Part shown: piece by piece, positions 41,824 to 52,848 of the stretch
Numbering within the stretch: position 1 is the first letter of the stretch
How the letters are laid out: every line of letters starts with the position of its first letter
Assembly (NCBI RefSeq): GCF_023078275.1
Contig: NC_062983.1
Coordinates: forward strand, 1,233,001 to 1,297,000
Direction: 5' to 3'
DNA from: Leguminivora glycinivorella
Taxonomy: Eukaryota > Arthropoda > Insecta > Lepidoptera > Tortricidae
Length of the DNA: 64,000 nt
The notes under the pieces: model-generated
The model's database searches: none
Told to the model about the DNA's origin: nothing
Seen by the model: only the letters and a program-made list of their open reading frames with translations
Made by a program: the position numbers and the translations under genes

Positions 41824-43754
41824 AATCACAAAAGTGTAAGTTTTTTACTACTCATCTAGATGTATTTGGGTACCGTGTAAACAAGAATGGTATCAGTGTG
41901 ATTCAGTCTAATATTGAACCATTGTTAAATGCTAATGCACCAAAAAACCTGACCATGCTCAGATCATTCTTGGGTAAAATAAACTACTACTCTCGATTTT
42001 TACAAGACATGGCTACAACGCTAGCACCTTTATATGAATGTACTAAAAAAAACAAATTTATCTGGACAACAGACTGTGATGAAGCATTTACGAAAATAAA
42101 AAGAAAATTAGCTTCTGCAGATAATCTTAGACATTATGATCCTAATTTGCCACTGATCTTGACTTGTGATGCTTCAGATACCGGGCTCGCAGTAGTATTA
42201 TCCAATAGAGATGAACAGGGTGTTGTAAAACCGATTGCATATGCTAGTAAAAAATTAAATGATGTTGAAAGAAAGTATTGTACAATAGACAAAGAAGCAA
42301 TGGCAGTGATTTTTGGAATCACCAAATTTTACAATTATGTTTATGGTCGTTTCTTTGAGCTTGAAACTGACAATGCAGCTCTGACAAGAATTTTTGGCCC
42401 AACTAAAAGTATTCCAAAAATGGCTGCCAAACGATTGCAACATTATGCAATTTTTTTATCTGCATTTAATTATAAAATAAGGCATATAAAAACCAGTATT
42501 AATCCAGCTGATTTTCTATCAAGGTCCGTGTCTGAACAAAAGGATAATATAAATGATGATATAAATATTCATCCTGTATTTGTGAACGCTAGTTATAGTG
42601 TGTTGAGTTATACTAACGATTCCAACATGAAAACCTTAGATTGGAAAACAATTCAAACAGAATCAAAAAAAGATGTTGTTTTGTCCAAATTAATAAGGTA
42701 TTTGACAGATGGCTGGCCAGAAAAGAAAAACTTAGATAAAGAAGTGTTACCATTTTATAGCAGAAGGAATGAGTTAACTATGGACAGAGGTTGCTTATTT
42801 TGGGGATATCGAATATTAATACCTCACACTGTTCGAGAATCGGTTTTGGTTGAATTGCATAAAAGTCATTTTGGAATCATTAGAATGAAAGAAATCGCAC
42901 GCTCATATTTTTGGTGGCCGAACCTTGACTCAGAAATAGAAAACATTCCCAAAAAATGTATAACTTGTTTGCAAAATAGTAAAACGCCTTCGAAAACACA
43001 GAAACCGTGGCCTGTTCCCCCTTCAGTGTGGTACAGAATTCATGCTGATTTCCTGGGCCCATTTTATAATAAAATGTTTCTGGTCATAGTAGACAGTTAT
43101 TCTAAATGGCCAGAGATATATGAAATGACTAATATTACTAGCTCTCGTACAATAGAGGTATTTGAAAGTGTATTTTCTCGTTTTGGATATCCAGTTCATT
43201 TGGTGACAGACAATGGTCCTACATTCACCAGTCAGAATTTTAAAGACTTTTGTAGTAATGGCAACATTAAGCATACATTTTCACCGCCGTATCATCCAGC
43301 GACGAACGGTGCAGCTGAACGATTTGTGGAAACTTTTAAGTCCGCTATTACTAAAATTAAAGAGAGTGGACTAGATTTACGATCTTCTATCAATCTGTTT
43401 ATGTTTGACTATAGAAGTACACCACAACGCACTACAGGAATATCACCTGCTCGCCTAATGTTAAACCGAGAAGTAAGAAATAGATTTAGTTTATTGCGCC
43501 CTCCTCCTCTGTCAGAAGTGGTGCAGGAGAGAGTGGAAAAAAGGGACCAAGGGAGAAGGGATATCAGCTTTGTAATAGGTCAGAAAGTAATGGTTAAAGA
43601 CTACAGGAAGGACAGCAGGCCGTGGGTTCAAGGGCTTGTTATAGAGGAGTCAATACCAGGAACTACCTATGTGGTAGATGTAGAAGGGTTTAAGTGGAAA
43701 CGTCACATAAATCAGATGTTAAGCTGTTCTAATGAGTTAGAAGATTTATGTTAG
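41781..43754 (+). pseudogene. mag-like RT thumb, RNase H and integrase
   Basis: It continues with KLKSQKCKFF and LRSFLGKINYYSRF (RT thumb), the RNase H (LTCDASDTGLAVVLS, YCTIDKEAMAVIFG, ELETDNAAL) and the integrase. The integrase has a zinc finger (HFG...CITCLQ), DDE residues in HADFLGPF, VTDNGPTF and the GAAERF glutamate, and a C-terminal GQKVMVKDYR barrel-like domain. The integrase looks whole. It joins the previous segment only through a frameshift. The upstream breaks make the copy non-autonomous as read. Confidence 0.85.
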
Positions 43755-43823
43755 TTTAGTTTGAGTAGGAGGAATTGTTAATTTGGTTTAACTAGTTAAT
43801 TTACTAAAATAAGTGGAGGAGAG

Positions 43824-43986
43824 TGTGAGAAACGGAACTCTTCTCTTGGGTCTATGGTTCTAGACTTTCCAGAACGATGTCAAACTGTCATCGAACGCAA
43901 TTGTTTTTTATACACAGTTGTCATGTAACGCGCATAAATTGAATAAATATAGTTTATTAATTAATTACTAGTTTCAATATACAACA
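43824..43986 (+). repeat. mag-like 3' LTR
   Basis: 163 bp, identical to the 5' LTR. The next bases (ACGGACGGACGGACAGACAG) belong to the 3' end of the dispersed repeat whose 5' half is at 35284-35692. Confidence 0.9.
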
Positions 43987-44052
43987 ACGGACGGACGGAC
44001 AGACAGACATGGCGAAACTATAAGGGTTCCTAGCTGACTACGGAACCCTAAA
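43987..44052 (+). repeat. Dispersed repeat, 'AAGAGCGTGTCGGGCCACGC' family, copy 2, right end
   Basis: (GACG)n/(CAGA)n followed by CATGGCGAAACTATAAGGG and GACTACGGAACCCTAAAA. GGGTTCCTAG...CTACGGAACCC makes an inverted pair with GGGTTCCGTAGTT at the left end of this family, consistent with one repeat split by later insertions. Confidence 0.55.
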
Positions 44053-44054
44053 AA

Positions 44055-45205
44055 GATACAACCCCTACGATAAAGATTATATTTTATGATATATACGTTT
44101 CACAATCCGCAATTGGAGATTATTTGTGTGAAGCTGTAAGTTTAAATAATGATTTTGCTAATGATAGCCTTAATATAGCAGACATGGTTATATATTTGAA
44201 GAATACAGTCCAGTGGATGTAATCAGATACAAGCACAGCTATGATAATCGTATTCATGAAATTGTGAAACTACTATTAAAGTACTAGTAGTACCAGGAGT
44301 TGCTACTTTTAGTATGTTTAAAAAAATATAAAGCTACTCAGAATTTAAATACATTCGTTTCACGCAGTCTGAAACTAGAAATACCTAAATAATTGTATGT
44401 AAACTTGTAAGTTTGAATAATGAATTTGCTAATAATACGAGTAGATTAATATTGTCCACTTCGTCTTTCTATTTGTATATAGACAACAATACTCTTTGGC
44501 GATAAGACCGCATATTGTCTGCCTTTACTCTCTATAATGTATTGTTTTCTCTAAGCTGTATTTTTACTGCGGTGTATATTTGTACTTTTAATTTAAAGAG
44601 TTTTTCACCTGCTTCTACACAATTGGTGAAACTGTACCAAATTCATAAAAGAGCTATTATTAAGAGTTTTGAATGATTCACGGTTATTTTCATTAGACTT
44701 ATATTGATTGGGAGCTCGACAAAAATCAAAAAGGTAATCACGGTCTATATCCCGGTCAATATAAGTCTAGAGCTATTATTGTTGGTTTGTTCTTGTTAAA
44801 TTGTGAAAATACTCTGTGTTCATATTTGTAACACTACAACTAGGCACATCACTAGTACCTACTGTAGTATTAACTTGGCGTGAATAGGCAACATTATTGA
44901 ACACGATGTGTTTCATAAACGATGTGATGTTGTTTCTAGATAACCTATCGGGAGCAATTATAAGAGGTGTACTGACATTATCGAAAATATTTGTTATTTT
45001 TCTTTGATCAAATTATCAGGTTTATTTTTAGTGGGCAAATAATCAATATACCTATAAGTTTAATGGCATGTTTTATTAATTAAGCACTTATGTGACATTC
45101 AAACACAGTTTATTATTGTTTATGAATAAATGAAATAAAATGTATCTTGATTAGACAAGATAATACATTAGACGTGAAATATAAATATTAATTACTAAAG
45201 AGACA
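44055..45205 (+). other. Nrx-1: Intron sequence without recognised genes
   Basis: AT-rich. A short inverted pair (AGACTTATATTGATTGGGA near 44696 and TCCCGGTCAATATAAGTCT near 44751) marks a small foldback remnant. Nothing else is supported. Confidence 0.5.
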
Positions 45206-45208
45206 TTC

Positions 45209-45350
45209 TTAGGCCTTGATTTAGACGGCGTGCGATCTCTCATTTTAGTAACATTGCCGGCCGTTACATATACAATTTTACACAGCTATCAAATACCGCA
45301 ATGTATTAAAAATCGTATGCGAGTTCTCGTAACGTCTAAATGGGCCCTTA
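45209..45350. mobile_element. MITE, 'TTAGGCC...TTTAGACG' type
   Basis: The ends TTAGGCCTTGATTTAGACG and CGTCTAAATGGGCCCTTA are imperfect inverted repeats, and GTGCGATCTCTC near the left pairs with ATGCGAGTTCTCG near the right. About 142 bp, noncoding. Confidence 0.65.
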
Positions 45351-45362
45351 CTCAGATTAACT

Positions 45363-45565
45363 TAAATAGTCCAGTCCCACCCCCACGGTAAGCTCAAGAA
45401 GGCTTGTGTTGTATGTACACAGACAACGATATAATTATGTAATGTAAAAATACTCAAAAAACATCCATGACTGTAAAAATATGTCTTAATCACACCAAAA
45501 AATAGGGACACCGGTATTCGAACACAATGCCGTCGGCTTACCAGACAGGGTCCATTACCAAATAT
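45363..45565 (-). repeat. tRNA-derived SINE, diverged copy
   Basis: The body GGTAAGCTCAAGAAGGCTTG and CAGACAACGATAT, the CATCCATGACTG middle, then a degraded tRNA head (GGTATTCGAACACAATGCCG) on the right. Same family as 57170-57385. Head at the right means minus orientation. Confidence 0.65.
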
Positions 45566-46535
45566 GCAGCCGCCAAAAGATTTATGTTTACTAAAATGCT
45601 TTAAAAAAGAGAATAAACGATTAAGATTGAATAGAGGAAGACAGGTATTACGTATACAAGACAAAATTTACTAAGGACATTATCAAAATCGAATTTAGTT
45701 TAACATTCTGGTCCAAGAGGAGACCCTTGCGGTATTCAAATTCCTAACATACGTCAATAACTCATTTCCTCAAATATTTAACAATTAATCTTATTGAAAA
45801 TGCCTTAGGAAATGTTATTGTTGGACGGTTAGAGGTGAAATTGTTAGTATCTTGTCCTATCGAAGTTATAAATCGTGATACAAAAGGTCAAACGCTTCTT
45901 ATGAATCATTGCAATATTAAGGCTTCTGTGACTTGCACTATGAACCAATTTGCTAATTGTAGTTACTATAGGTATACGCTATGATTATTTTTTGGAGTAT
46001 TGATGTTTCTGCCTATACTTGGCAGTAGTTTCGAATCAGAACTGCGGGTCTAGCCAAAACGATAACCGCTGACGCTTCGTGGCAATCGAAACTCAGTTTG
46101 GCTCTGTCGCGCCACTACAGAAAAGCGAAAGGTAGAGCTAGTAGCATAAGCGATTGTGACAGTGGTTAGGTACTCTGAAGTTTGGAGGTCTGTAGGTACC
46201 CAATTACGAAGTTGTCAAGGTTACGTCAGAATTCGGTTCTATTCAGTTATTCTAGACCTGTGGGATTATTGTTATTAGTTTTGGAGTCCGAATAGCCAAT
46301 GTTTTTGAATTAGTTGTATGTTGTTCTGACGCTTTGTGACAAGTTTGTATCTGCAGTTTAATTTTGTTCAGTGATGTTATCAACATTCAGGGGGAAAAGT
46401 TGGTTCCTAACTTATGTGCAATTTTATTCAGCGTACAATGCGTATAAAAATAGTGTTTTAAAAAAAATGTGAAAATGGTTACACAGAAAATATTGGATTC
46501 GGTTTTTCATTCAACTCAGTAAGGATACGGAACTT

Positions 46536-46664
46536 AGGGCCGGTTTCATTAAACCCTCTGCCACCGTTAAAGTTTCCGTTAAATTCTATTGTATGGGAAG
46601 TTCCATAGACGTCTGCTGCGTGGCGGTGATGTGTCTGTCAAATGTGGTTGATGCAACTGGCCCT
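46536..46664. mobile_element. MITE with TA target duplication, 'AGGGCC' family, copy 3
   Basis: Same orientation as copy 1; ends GGGCCGGTTTCATTAAA and TTGATGCAACTGGCCCT, with TA flanks. Internal GTATGGGAAGTTCCATAGAC is shared with copy 1. Confidence 0.75.
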
Positions 46665-47022
46665 TATACTCAAATATATCTAATCAAATCATTATTATAC
46701 CTCGAATGGCCTGACCAAGCTACATGACGTTATTTATTTAAGGAAAGTACAATATCAGATCAAAAGACGAGGAAGATTGAATTCTTTTATATTTCATGTC
46801 TTCAATAGTTTAATCAAATACTAAACCAATAATGTTAATATCGACCGTACACAATGCCTAGCCGAACTAGTAAAGGGCATACAAATCAATACATTACTCC
46901 AAACTGATCAAATTCAAGCCTATAATAAAGGGATTAAGGTCGACCAGCGGTTAGTTGAGAAGAGTAGGCACTGATAAAGGTAACTGCATTACAACGACAA
47001 AAGTGTCCAAATGTTCAATTTT

Positions 47023-47157
47023 ATTTAACACTTTCGAAACCGGGCTCTACGCGGCGCTACGACATTTTCGCTACATACGGGTTTCCCCATGTAATCGGCT
47101 ACGCTTCTACGAGCGGTGTGCCCGACAGTCGGGTTCTTGGTAGCGAAAGTGTTAAAT
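47023..47157. mobile_element. MITE with ATTTAACACTTTCG ends
   Basis: The ends ATTTAACACTTTCG and CGAAAGTGTTAAAT are exact inverted repeats; the next 15 bp pair imperfectly (AAACCGGGCTC/CGGGTTCTTGGTAG). GC-rich interior. The overlapping reading frame is not a gene. Confidence 0.7.
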
Positions 47158-48070
47158 AATATATTTTTTCATACAGTTGCTCAAAAAGTGCCCGTTTATT
47201 GGCTGTTTAGCGTGCGAGAAGTTTTATTTTTCGTACTCGTGCGTATAAAGTATGCGTTCGATTCGATTCGTATGGTCGATTGAATTAAAATGTAGGTATA
47301 TATTAAAGAATCGTTCCAAATCGTAAATGTTTATGTTTTTATGGCACATAATGAATTAAATAAATTGTTGGATGGATAGCAAAATCGAAAATATGAACAC
47401 AAGTTTAAAAGCTTCAAAGATAGGTACGTCAATGTCAATGCGAAAATAGGGAGTTCGGATTGTTTATCATTTTAAGTATTTCGTAGTAATAGTGTTTTTT
47501 CGCAACTGTATTAAAAAACGTCGTTCGTCACACGTGCGAGAATTTCATTCTTCACTCGTCTCGAGTTTTGCCACGTGCCGCTCTCGACTATACTTCTCGC
47601 ACTTATAACGAAATGTACAATTTTAATGCAATCGATGAAAATATTTGACATCTCCTAAGATGATCAGAACACATTTTGCTATTTGATCTAATAAGCACCA
47701 AAATCACTGTAATCAGTGTATGTTTTATCGATGGTCAATTGGTTGTACCTAAACAAGTTGGTTGCCAAGAGTCCGGTCATTTAAATAGTCAATTGTGGAC
47801 GCCCTTGGCGGGGCCTTCTGGAAAATTAACTCATTTCAAGCGCTCTTATTGTTCTTTTAGTATGGTTTTTATTGCTCTTACTTAAATTTGAAGCAACCGC
47901 CAGGCTTAGGTGTCTTATTGAGTTGAAATTTAGAGCATTCTGTGACTTTGTAGACCTTGCCATATGGAGCTTACATAATTCTGTCGAAAAGTGGCTTAAG
48001 TAAACGCTCATTGTTTGACACTGGTTCACCGAATCTCACCGCACTATTTTTACATAGTTATATACATGTA

Positions 48071-48170
48071 TATACTCACGTCTGTATTCTCATAAAGGGT
48101 AGGCAGAGCACTTGAAACTGTTCAAGTTTAAGTGCCACTCTTAACAACAAATTTGTGATACTGTGAAGTA
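48071..48170. repeat. Dispersed SINE-like repeat, 'ACGCCTGTATCCC' family, copy 1
   Basis: A diverged copy: TCACGTCTGTATTCTCATAA, GGGTAGGCAGAGCAC, then AGTGCCACTCTTAACAA. Better copies are at 48546-48725, 52173-52268 and 53150-53375. Confidence 0.5.
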
Positions 48171-48545
48171 TTATTGCTGCTGGGAAATGGTTATCTGCTA
48201 CGACGAAAGGCTCCTTTTGTGGCTTGGATATATGTGTAGCACTTTAAACCAACGTAGCGCGTAGCTTGCGTAGGCAATGAACGCATTACAAATTTGGTCT
48301 TTATTAGGTATTTTATTTTGTCTTATTGCCCGATTAAAACATTAAGATAATCTTACATTAAAGTTCATTTGGAGAATCGGTTACTTTTCTGTTTGAGATA
48401 TTGTATTAAGTGTGTATTTTGTCAAGTAGTCTGTCGCGCTTGCAAATTCGTAAATATGTGTGATAGGAAAAACTTTGAACGTGGCTTTGCGGTAGGTTCT
48501 TATGACTAAAATATAAAGGTGTCAAGAGGAGCTGCGTAATCCAAA

Positions 48546-48725
48546 TACATACATACATACAATCACGCCTGTATCCCATGAAGGGGTAGGCAGAGCACAT
48601 GAAGCTACTCAAGTTTCAGTGCCACTCTTGGCAAATAAGGGGTTGAAAGAAAACGAAATTGTGACATTGTAGTGACAGGTTGCCTCTCGCCTACGCCACA
48701 ATTTAACCCATATCCCACAAAACAA
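48546..48725. repeat. Dispersed SINE-like repeat, 'ACGCCTGTATCCC' family, copy 2
   Basis: (CATA)n then ATCACGCCTGTATCCCATGA, GGGGTAGGCAGAGCACATGA and TCAGTGCCACTCTTGGC, continuing to TTGCCTCTCGCCTACGCC and AACCCATATCCCA. Nearly the same as 53150-53335. Bases 48725-49370 beyond it hold nothing recognisable. Confidence 0.6.
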
Positions 48726-49374
48726 TCCAAATAAACATCATATTTGATACATCTAGTTATAGTTTGCACATATACTTCTATAGATATTGTTAACTTTTTC
48801 TAAAAAAAATATTCTTCTCTTCTGTATGAAGATAAATCTAATCTAATACATTCACACAATAACACCAGGACTTCATCGTTTCAGTAAATATTTTTCTTCT
48901 TTGTAAGCTTGGTCTTTTCAAGAATATCATAATAACCCAGCTTTTTGAATATTATATCTATTTCTTCGAATGAAATATTTCAAAGAAAACAGAAAGAGAA
49001 TTCTCAGAAATAAATATAACCAGGCCAAACCATTCAGCTATGTAACTTGTGTATTTATAGACAAATCTGTATTGATATACACCCGATTTACTTCTTTCAA
49101 GTGGTTTTAGTGTTAAATTTTATATGGACTTAGAGTAAAGTCTATTAGCCTCATGTATTTTTTGGAATAGAATATTAAGTTATTAGGGAATGACTTTCAA
49201 TAATTAGCTAGTATGGCTCTGTGATCCAAAGAGGATCTTCGCCTCCAAAACAAGACCACGCGTTTAGTAAGTTTAGATTAGAGTTTCAATAAATAAATTT
49301 GTGTATATACAAATTTTAAATAAAATAAAAATAAATAAAAATAAATATAAATATTATAGAACATTGTTACACAG

Positions 49375-49455
49375 ATTGACTGAGGCCGACGGTAAGCTCA
49401 AGAAGGCTTGTGTTGTGGGTACTCAGACAACGATATATATAATAGATAAATACTT
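49375..49455 (-). repeat. tRNA-derived SINE body fragment
   Basis: CGGTAAGCTCAAGAAGGCTT, GTGGGTACTCAGACAACGA. The head is absent. Confidence 0.5.
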
Positions 49456-50084
49456 ATATACATAAATCAAATACTTATATACATATTTGATTTAATAGTT
49501 GGCATTTTTATCCGAATTGGTGGCAAAGAGCAAATCAAACGATAGTGTTGAGTAGAGGAAAAGACGGTAGGCCTCTGCCCAGCAGTGATTTACTAAAACA
49601 GGCTAATACCAGAAAAAAAAAGCTTTTAATGAAGTAGGCTGTTTTTTTTTAACACAGTTAGACAGAGTTCAAGTCGAATCGTATATCTATATAAGCAGTC
49701 ACTATTGCCTATGAACGTCTGCAACTGAATTATGTGATGAGTAACCTCGCTTTAAAAATAGATTTCCCAATAAGTCAGTCGGGAGTGTTCTTAGCCATGT
49801 TTCATGAAAATCGGTCTACTATGTTGCGGATGGGGGTTTTTTCAAAATTTTAAGTTAATGGTTAGTTTATATTCTTAAAATAATCTAAAACAATAATAAA
49901 CATACCGCAACGTAAAGTGAGTTTAGTTTAAAGTGTAATTAGATAGTTTGGGCGTGAAACTCAATCTAACAACTAAACTAACTTAATTAGTTACTTGGGC
50001 AAATTAACGAAGTTTTTAGTTAACGACCCTTTTTATCAAAGGTCACTGTGTGGGCTAATATGTGAATATAACATAAGTTACAAA

Positions 50085-50325
50085 AATATAACCTAACCAC
50101 AAAATTAAAATTTTGAAAAGACCCCCGACCGCGACATAGTAGACCGATTTTCATGAAACATGGCTAAGAACACTCCCGACTAACTCAGCTTTCAGACAAA
50201 AAATAAATAAATCTATATCGGTTCATCCGTTCGGGAGCTACGATGTCACAGATGTCAGACAGACAGACAAAGAGACAGACACGTCAAACTTATAACACCC
50301 CGTCTTTTTTGCGTCGGAGGTTAAA
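50085..50325 (+). repeat. Dispersed repeat ending in (CAGA)n and a GC hairpin, copy 2
   Basis: TATAACCTAACCACAAAATT, CGACCGCGACATAGTAGACC, (CAGA)n, then ATAACACCCCGTCTTTTTTG. Parallel to 10030-10322. Confidence 0.65.
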
Positions 50326-50391
50326 AAACAAAAACTAATAAATTATAAAAGTAAGAAAAGTTAACCGGACTAAATAACCATGTAGCATTAA

Positions 50392-50457
50392 GTTCGCCTT
50401 TTGTAACTGTATATTTTTACTGTGCAATAAAGTTTAAATAAATAAATAAATAAATTA
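50392..50457 (+). repeat. Retroelement 3' tail with AATAAA and (AAAT)n
   Basis: GCATTAAGTTCGCCTTTTGT, then ACTGTGCAATAAAGTTTAAA and AAATAAATAAATAAA. A poly(A) signal followed by a short tandem tail is typical of LINE or SINE ends. Only the tail is present. Confidence 0.5.
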
Positions 50458-50544
50458 TGGCCGTATCAGAATCCGTGGCCGAAAGGCCGAGTAGTTGAGG
50501 CATCCGTGGCTATAACGGAGCACGAAACGTCTTGGTGGATTAGG

Positions 50545-50705
50545 CCCCGTAGACGAATGGCGTTTCTGCGACGCGAAACGCCACCGAAACGCCGCAGAAA
50601 TGTAGTCTGGCTCTGTCGCGCCAATAAGCAAGAGCGATAGAGATAAATAGCTACGAAAGAGATATTATCGTCAGCGTTTGTGCATTCGGCTACGCGGGCA
50701 TTTTC
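50545..50705. mobile_element. MITE, 'GGCCCCGTAG' family, long copy
   Basis: Starts GGCCCCGTAGACGAATGGCG, has an internal repeated GCGACGCGAAACGCCACCGA block, and continues through TAGTCTGGCTCTGTCGCGCC to the TTCGGCTACG end. An inverted copy lies at about 51975-52105. Confidence 0.65.
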
Positions 50706-50938
50706 AGAATTTAGGACCCCCCAATTAGCGTAAGTTGGTTAACTCACTGTCAGTTTTGTCGCGATAAATTAGCATGAAATTTCAATGAAAATATTGTTTT
50801 TGTGTTACATAAACTTTAAGCTATATAATCTATATTCAGAATATGAAAAAACTCAATTTTTGGACAGATTTTATGCTTAATTGTCGTCAGAAAACTGACA
50901 GCGAGCAAATTTTTGTTTACAACTTACCCTTACAATAG

Positions 50939-51126
50939 TTATTTGTTATTCAAGGGGGCAAAGTTGTATTTTAACGCCGAGTGTGGAATTGAAAAACGAG
51001 CAACTGAAAGGAATCCATAGTTGAACCACGAGCGAAGCGAGTGGTTCGAGAATAGAATCCTGAACCTAGCGAGTTTTTCAATACACGAGAAGTAAAATAC
51101 ATTTGCACCCGAGTATAACACAAAAC
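50939..51126. repeat. Dispersed repeat, 'CAAGGGGGCAAAGTTGTATT' family, copy 2
   Basis: Near-identical to 29180-29372 and likewise followed directly by a CCCCTCACTA MITE (51127). Confidence 0.65.
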
Positions 51127-51660
51127 TTTTCCCCTCACTATAGCGAGGAAACTACAACGCAAGAAATGCGTTTATCACTGCTTCCACAGGCGATAAATCA
51201 TCTTTATTCATAATTCATAATTCATAATTCATTTATTGCATTTGTAATCATGTGTTACACAAGGTCTTACAATAGGCTATTTACAGCAAAAGATCACATG
51301 AACCCTGTTAGGGTATACAGCAACATACTTAACTAAGACTAAAACTATAACTATTTACATAAAATGGATTTTTAAATAACATGCATTTTAAGCAACATTA
51401 CATTACACGGACATGTAGTGGCAAAAATTATTTTGAAATTGATAAAATTTATTGGTATAAATTTTAATTTAATTTAATTTATAATCAATTTCATTTTTAG
51501 GTTTTCTTATTATTACTAGATTCACCTACTTTTATCAATTTTAAAGCAGTTAATTTGACTTTATTCAAGGTTAAATTACTTTAGCCACTAGTGGATGAAA
51601 TGCGTTTTTACCAGCTGGTATTAAAGGACAAAACACGTGTTTCCGAGCTAGTGAGGGAAA
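51127..51660. mobile_element. MITE, 'CCCCTCACTA' family, copy C, split by a second LINE
   Basis: The ends and body match copy B. A different insertion occupies about 51209-51508, with TTATT on both sides, and has TTCATAA repeats at its left end, typical of a minus-strand LINE 3' tail. The insertion site differs from that in copy A. Confidence 0.7.
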
Positions 51661-51974
51661 AAAATAATTATAAACAAGCCTCGACTGGAGGCCTTGATCG
51701 CTTGAACTTTAATAGGCATACTTATGGCATTCTGTTTTCAAATAACACCAATTACATTTCGGTTGAGTGAGAGCAGTGTGACCCACAAACCCTTGACATG
51801 GGTGGGTCAAGGCAGTTTGAAGTTTTCCTTAAGGTCTGACAAACCCGATCGCTATCGGGTTGCCCAATCCGAGGGTTAAACTGAGAACACGTACAACAAC
51901 TTCGTCCACTCGATTCTGTGATTTTCTTTCAACAATATATTCATATTCATATCCCACGAAACGCTCACAATAAT

Positions 51975-52105
51975 ACTATCTCTTTTGGTAGTTATCTCTA
52001 TTATGGCTCTTGCGTATCAATTGGCGCGACAGAGCCAGACTACATTTCAGCGGCGTTTCGGTGGCGTTTCGCGTCGCAGAAATGCCATTCGGCTACGGGG
52101 CCTGA
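51975..52105. mobile_element. MITE, 'GGCCCCGTAG' family, inverted copy
   Basis: The reverse complement shares TAGTCTGGCTCTGTCGCGCC and GCGACGCGAAACGCCACCGA with 50545-50705 and ends TTCGGCTACGGGGCC. Confidence 0.65.
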
Positions 52106-52172
52106 CTAGATTTCAAAATTATATCGCTCATTAAAAAAAAATAGCATTTCACCGATTTTGCGAAGTTTTTCA

Positions 52173-52268
52173 TACATACATACATACATACATAGAATCA
52201 CGCCTGTATCCCATAAAGGGGTAGGCAGAGCACATGAAACTACTAAGAAAGTCTCAGTGCCACTCTTG
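52173..52268. mobile_element. Dispersed SINE-like repeat, copy 3, with 13-bp target duplication
   Basis: The 96-bp insert starts with (TACA)n and contains CACGCCTGTATCCCATAAAG and GGGTAGGCAGAGCACATGAA. GCGAAGTTTTTCA occurs exactly on both sides (52160-52172 and 52269-52281). A 13-bp duplication is what LINE-driven target-primed insertion produces. Confidence 0.8.
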
Positions 52269-52434
52269 GCGAAGTTTTTCAAGTGATGAAATTGAGCGCT
52301 ATAAATAAAAATATTGACCTCCAGAAGGCCCAAATACAGTTTTGAAAGCAAATTTTGGACCCAAACTTGAAGCTCAAAAAATGTCAAGTGTTATAGTGTA
52401 TAATCAGTATAATGATAGTTCGTAGTGTGTCCAG

Positions 52435-52670
52435 TTGCTGAATATTTTTGGTCCACCGTTCAAGGTACCTACACGCGGCAGACCTGTCCATCCTGGTTCC
52501 AGCTGGTATGGAACGCTGTCGATAAGTTTAGTGGGCAAGGAGACCGTAAAGTTCCGTGCCGGATACGCTCCTAGCACGGTCATGGTAGTTTACGGTCTAG
52601 TGGGCAAATACCTTATTTTGACGGAGCGGACACGCGCCGTGCAGGACAGGTGACGGACGCGAGCCGGTCC
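52435..52670 (+). other. GC-rich patch of unknown nature
   Basis: A 72-codon open frame and clear GC enrichment compared with its surroundings (CACGCGGCAGACCTGTCCAT, GGACACGCGCCGTGCAGGAC). The translation has no domain I recognise and does not resemble neurexin. It may be the 5' end of an unnamed element. Confidence 0.35.
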
Positions 52671-52671
52671 C

Positions 52672-52848
52672 TTGAAAAAACCCCCGTAGTGAACCAATTT
52701 CCATGAAACATGCCTCCCGACTAATTCAGCTTTCAAAAAAAAATCTAAATCGGTTCATTCGTTCGGGAGCTACGATGCCACAGACAGACAGAGAGACAGA
52801 CACGTCAAACTTATAACACCCCGTCGTTTTTGCGTCGGGAGTTAAAAA
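52672..52848 (+). repeat. Dispersed repeat ending in (CAGA)n and a GC hairpin, copy 3
   Basis: AAACCCCCGTAGTGAACCAA, GGTTCATTCGTTCGGGAGCT, CAGACAGACAGAGAGACAGA and TAACACCCCGTCGTTTTTGC. A shortened copy. Confidence 0.6.

Larger units (their letters stand above)
39405..43986 (+). mobile_element. Gypsy/mag-like LTR retrotransposon, near full length, degenerate coding
   Basis: Two 163-bp LTRs, identical by eye, flank gag, protease, RT, RNase H and integrase in Ty3/Gypsy order. A primer-binding site follows the 5' LTR and a purine tract (AAGTGGAGGAGAG) precedes the 3' LTR. The 5-bp flanks differ (CATCA at 39400-39404, ACGGA at 43987-43991), so no target duplication is seen. Coding has an early stop, two frameshifts and a changed RT catalytic residue. 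No env. Confidence 0.9.
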
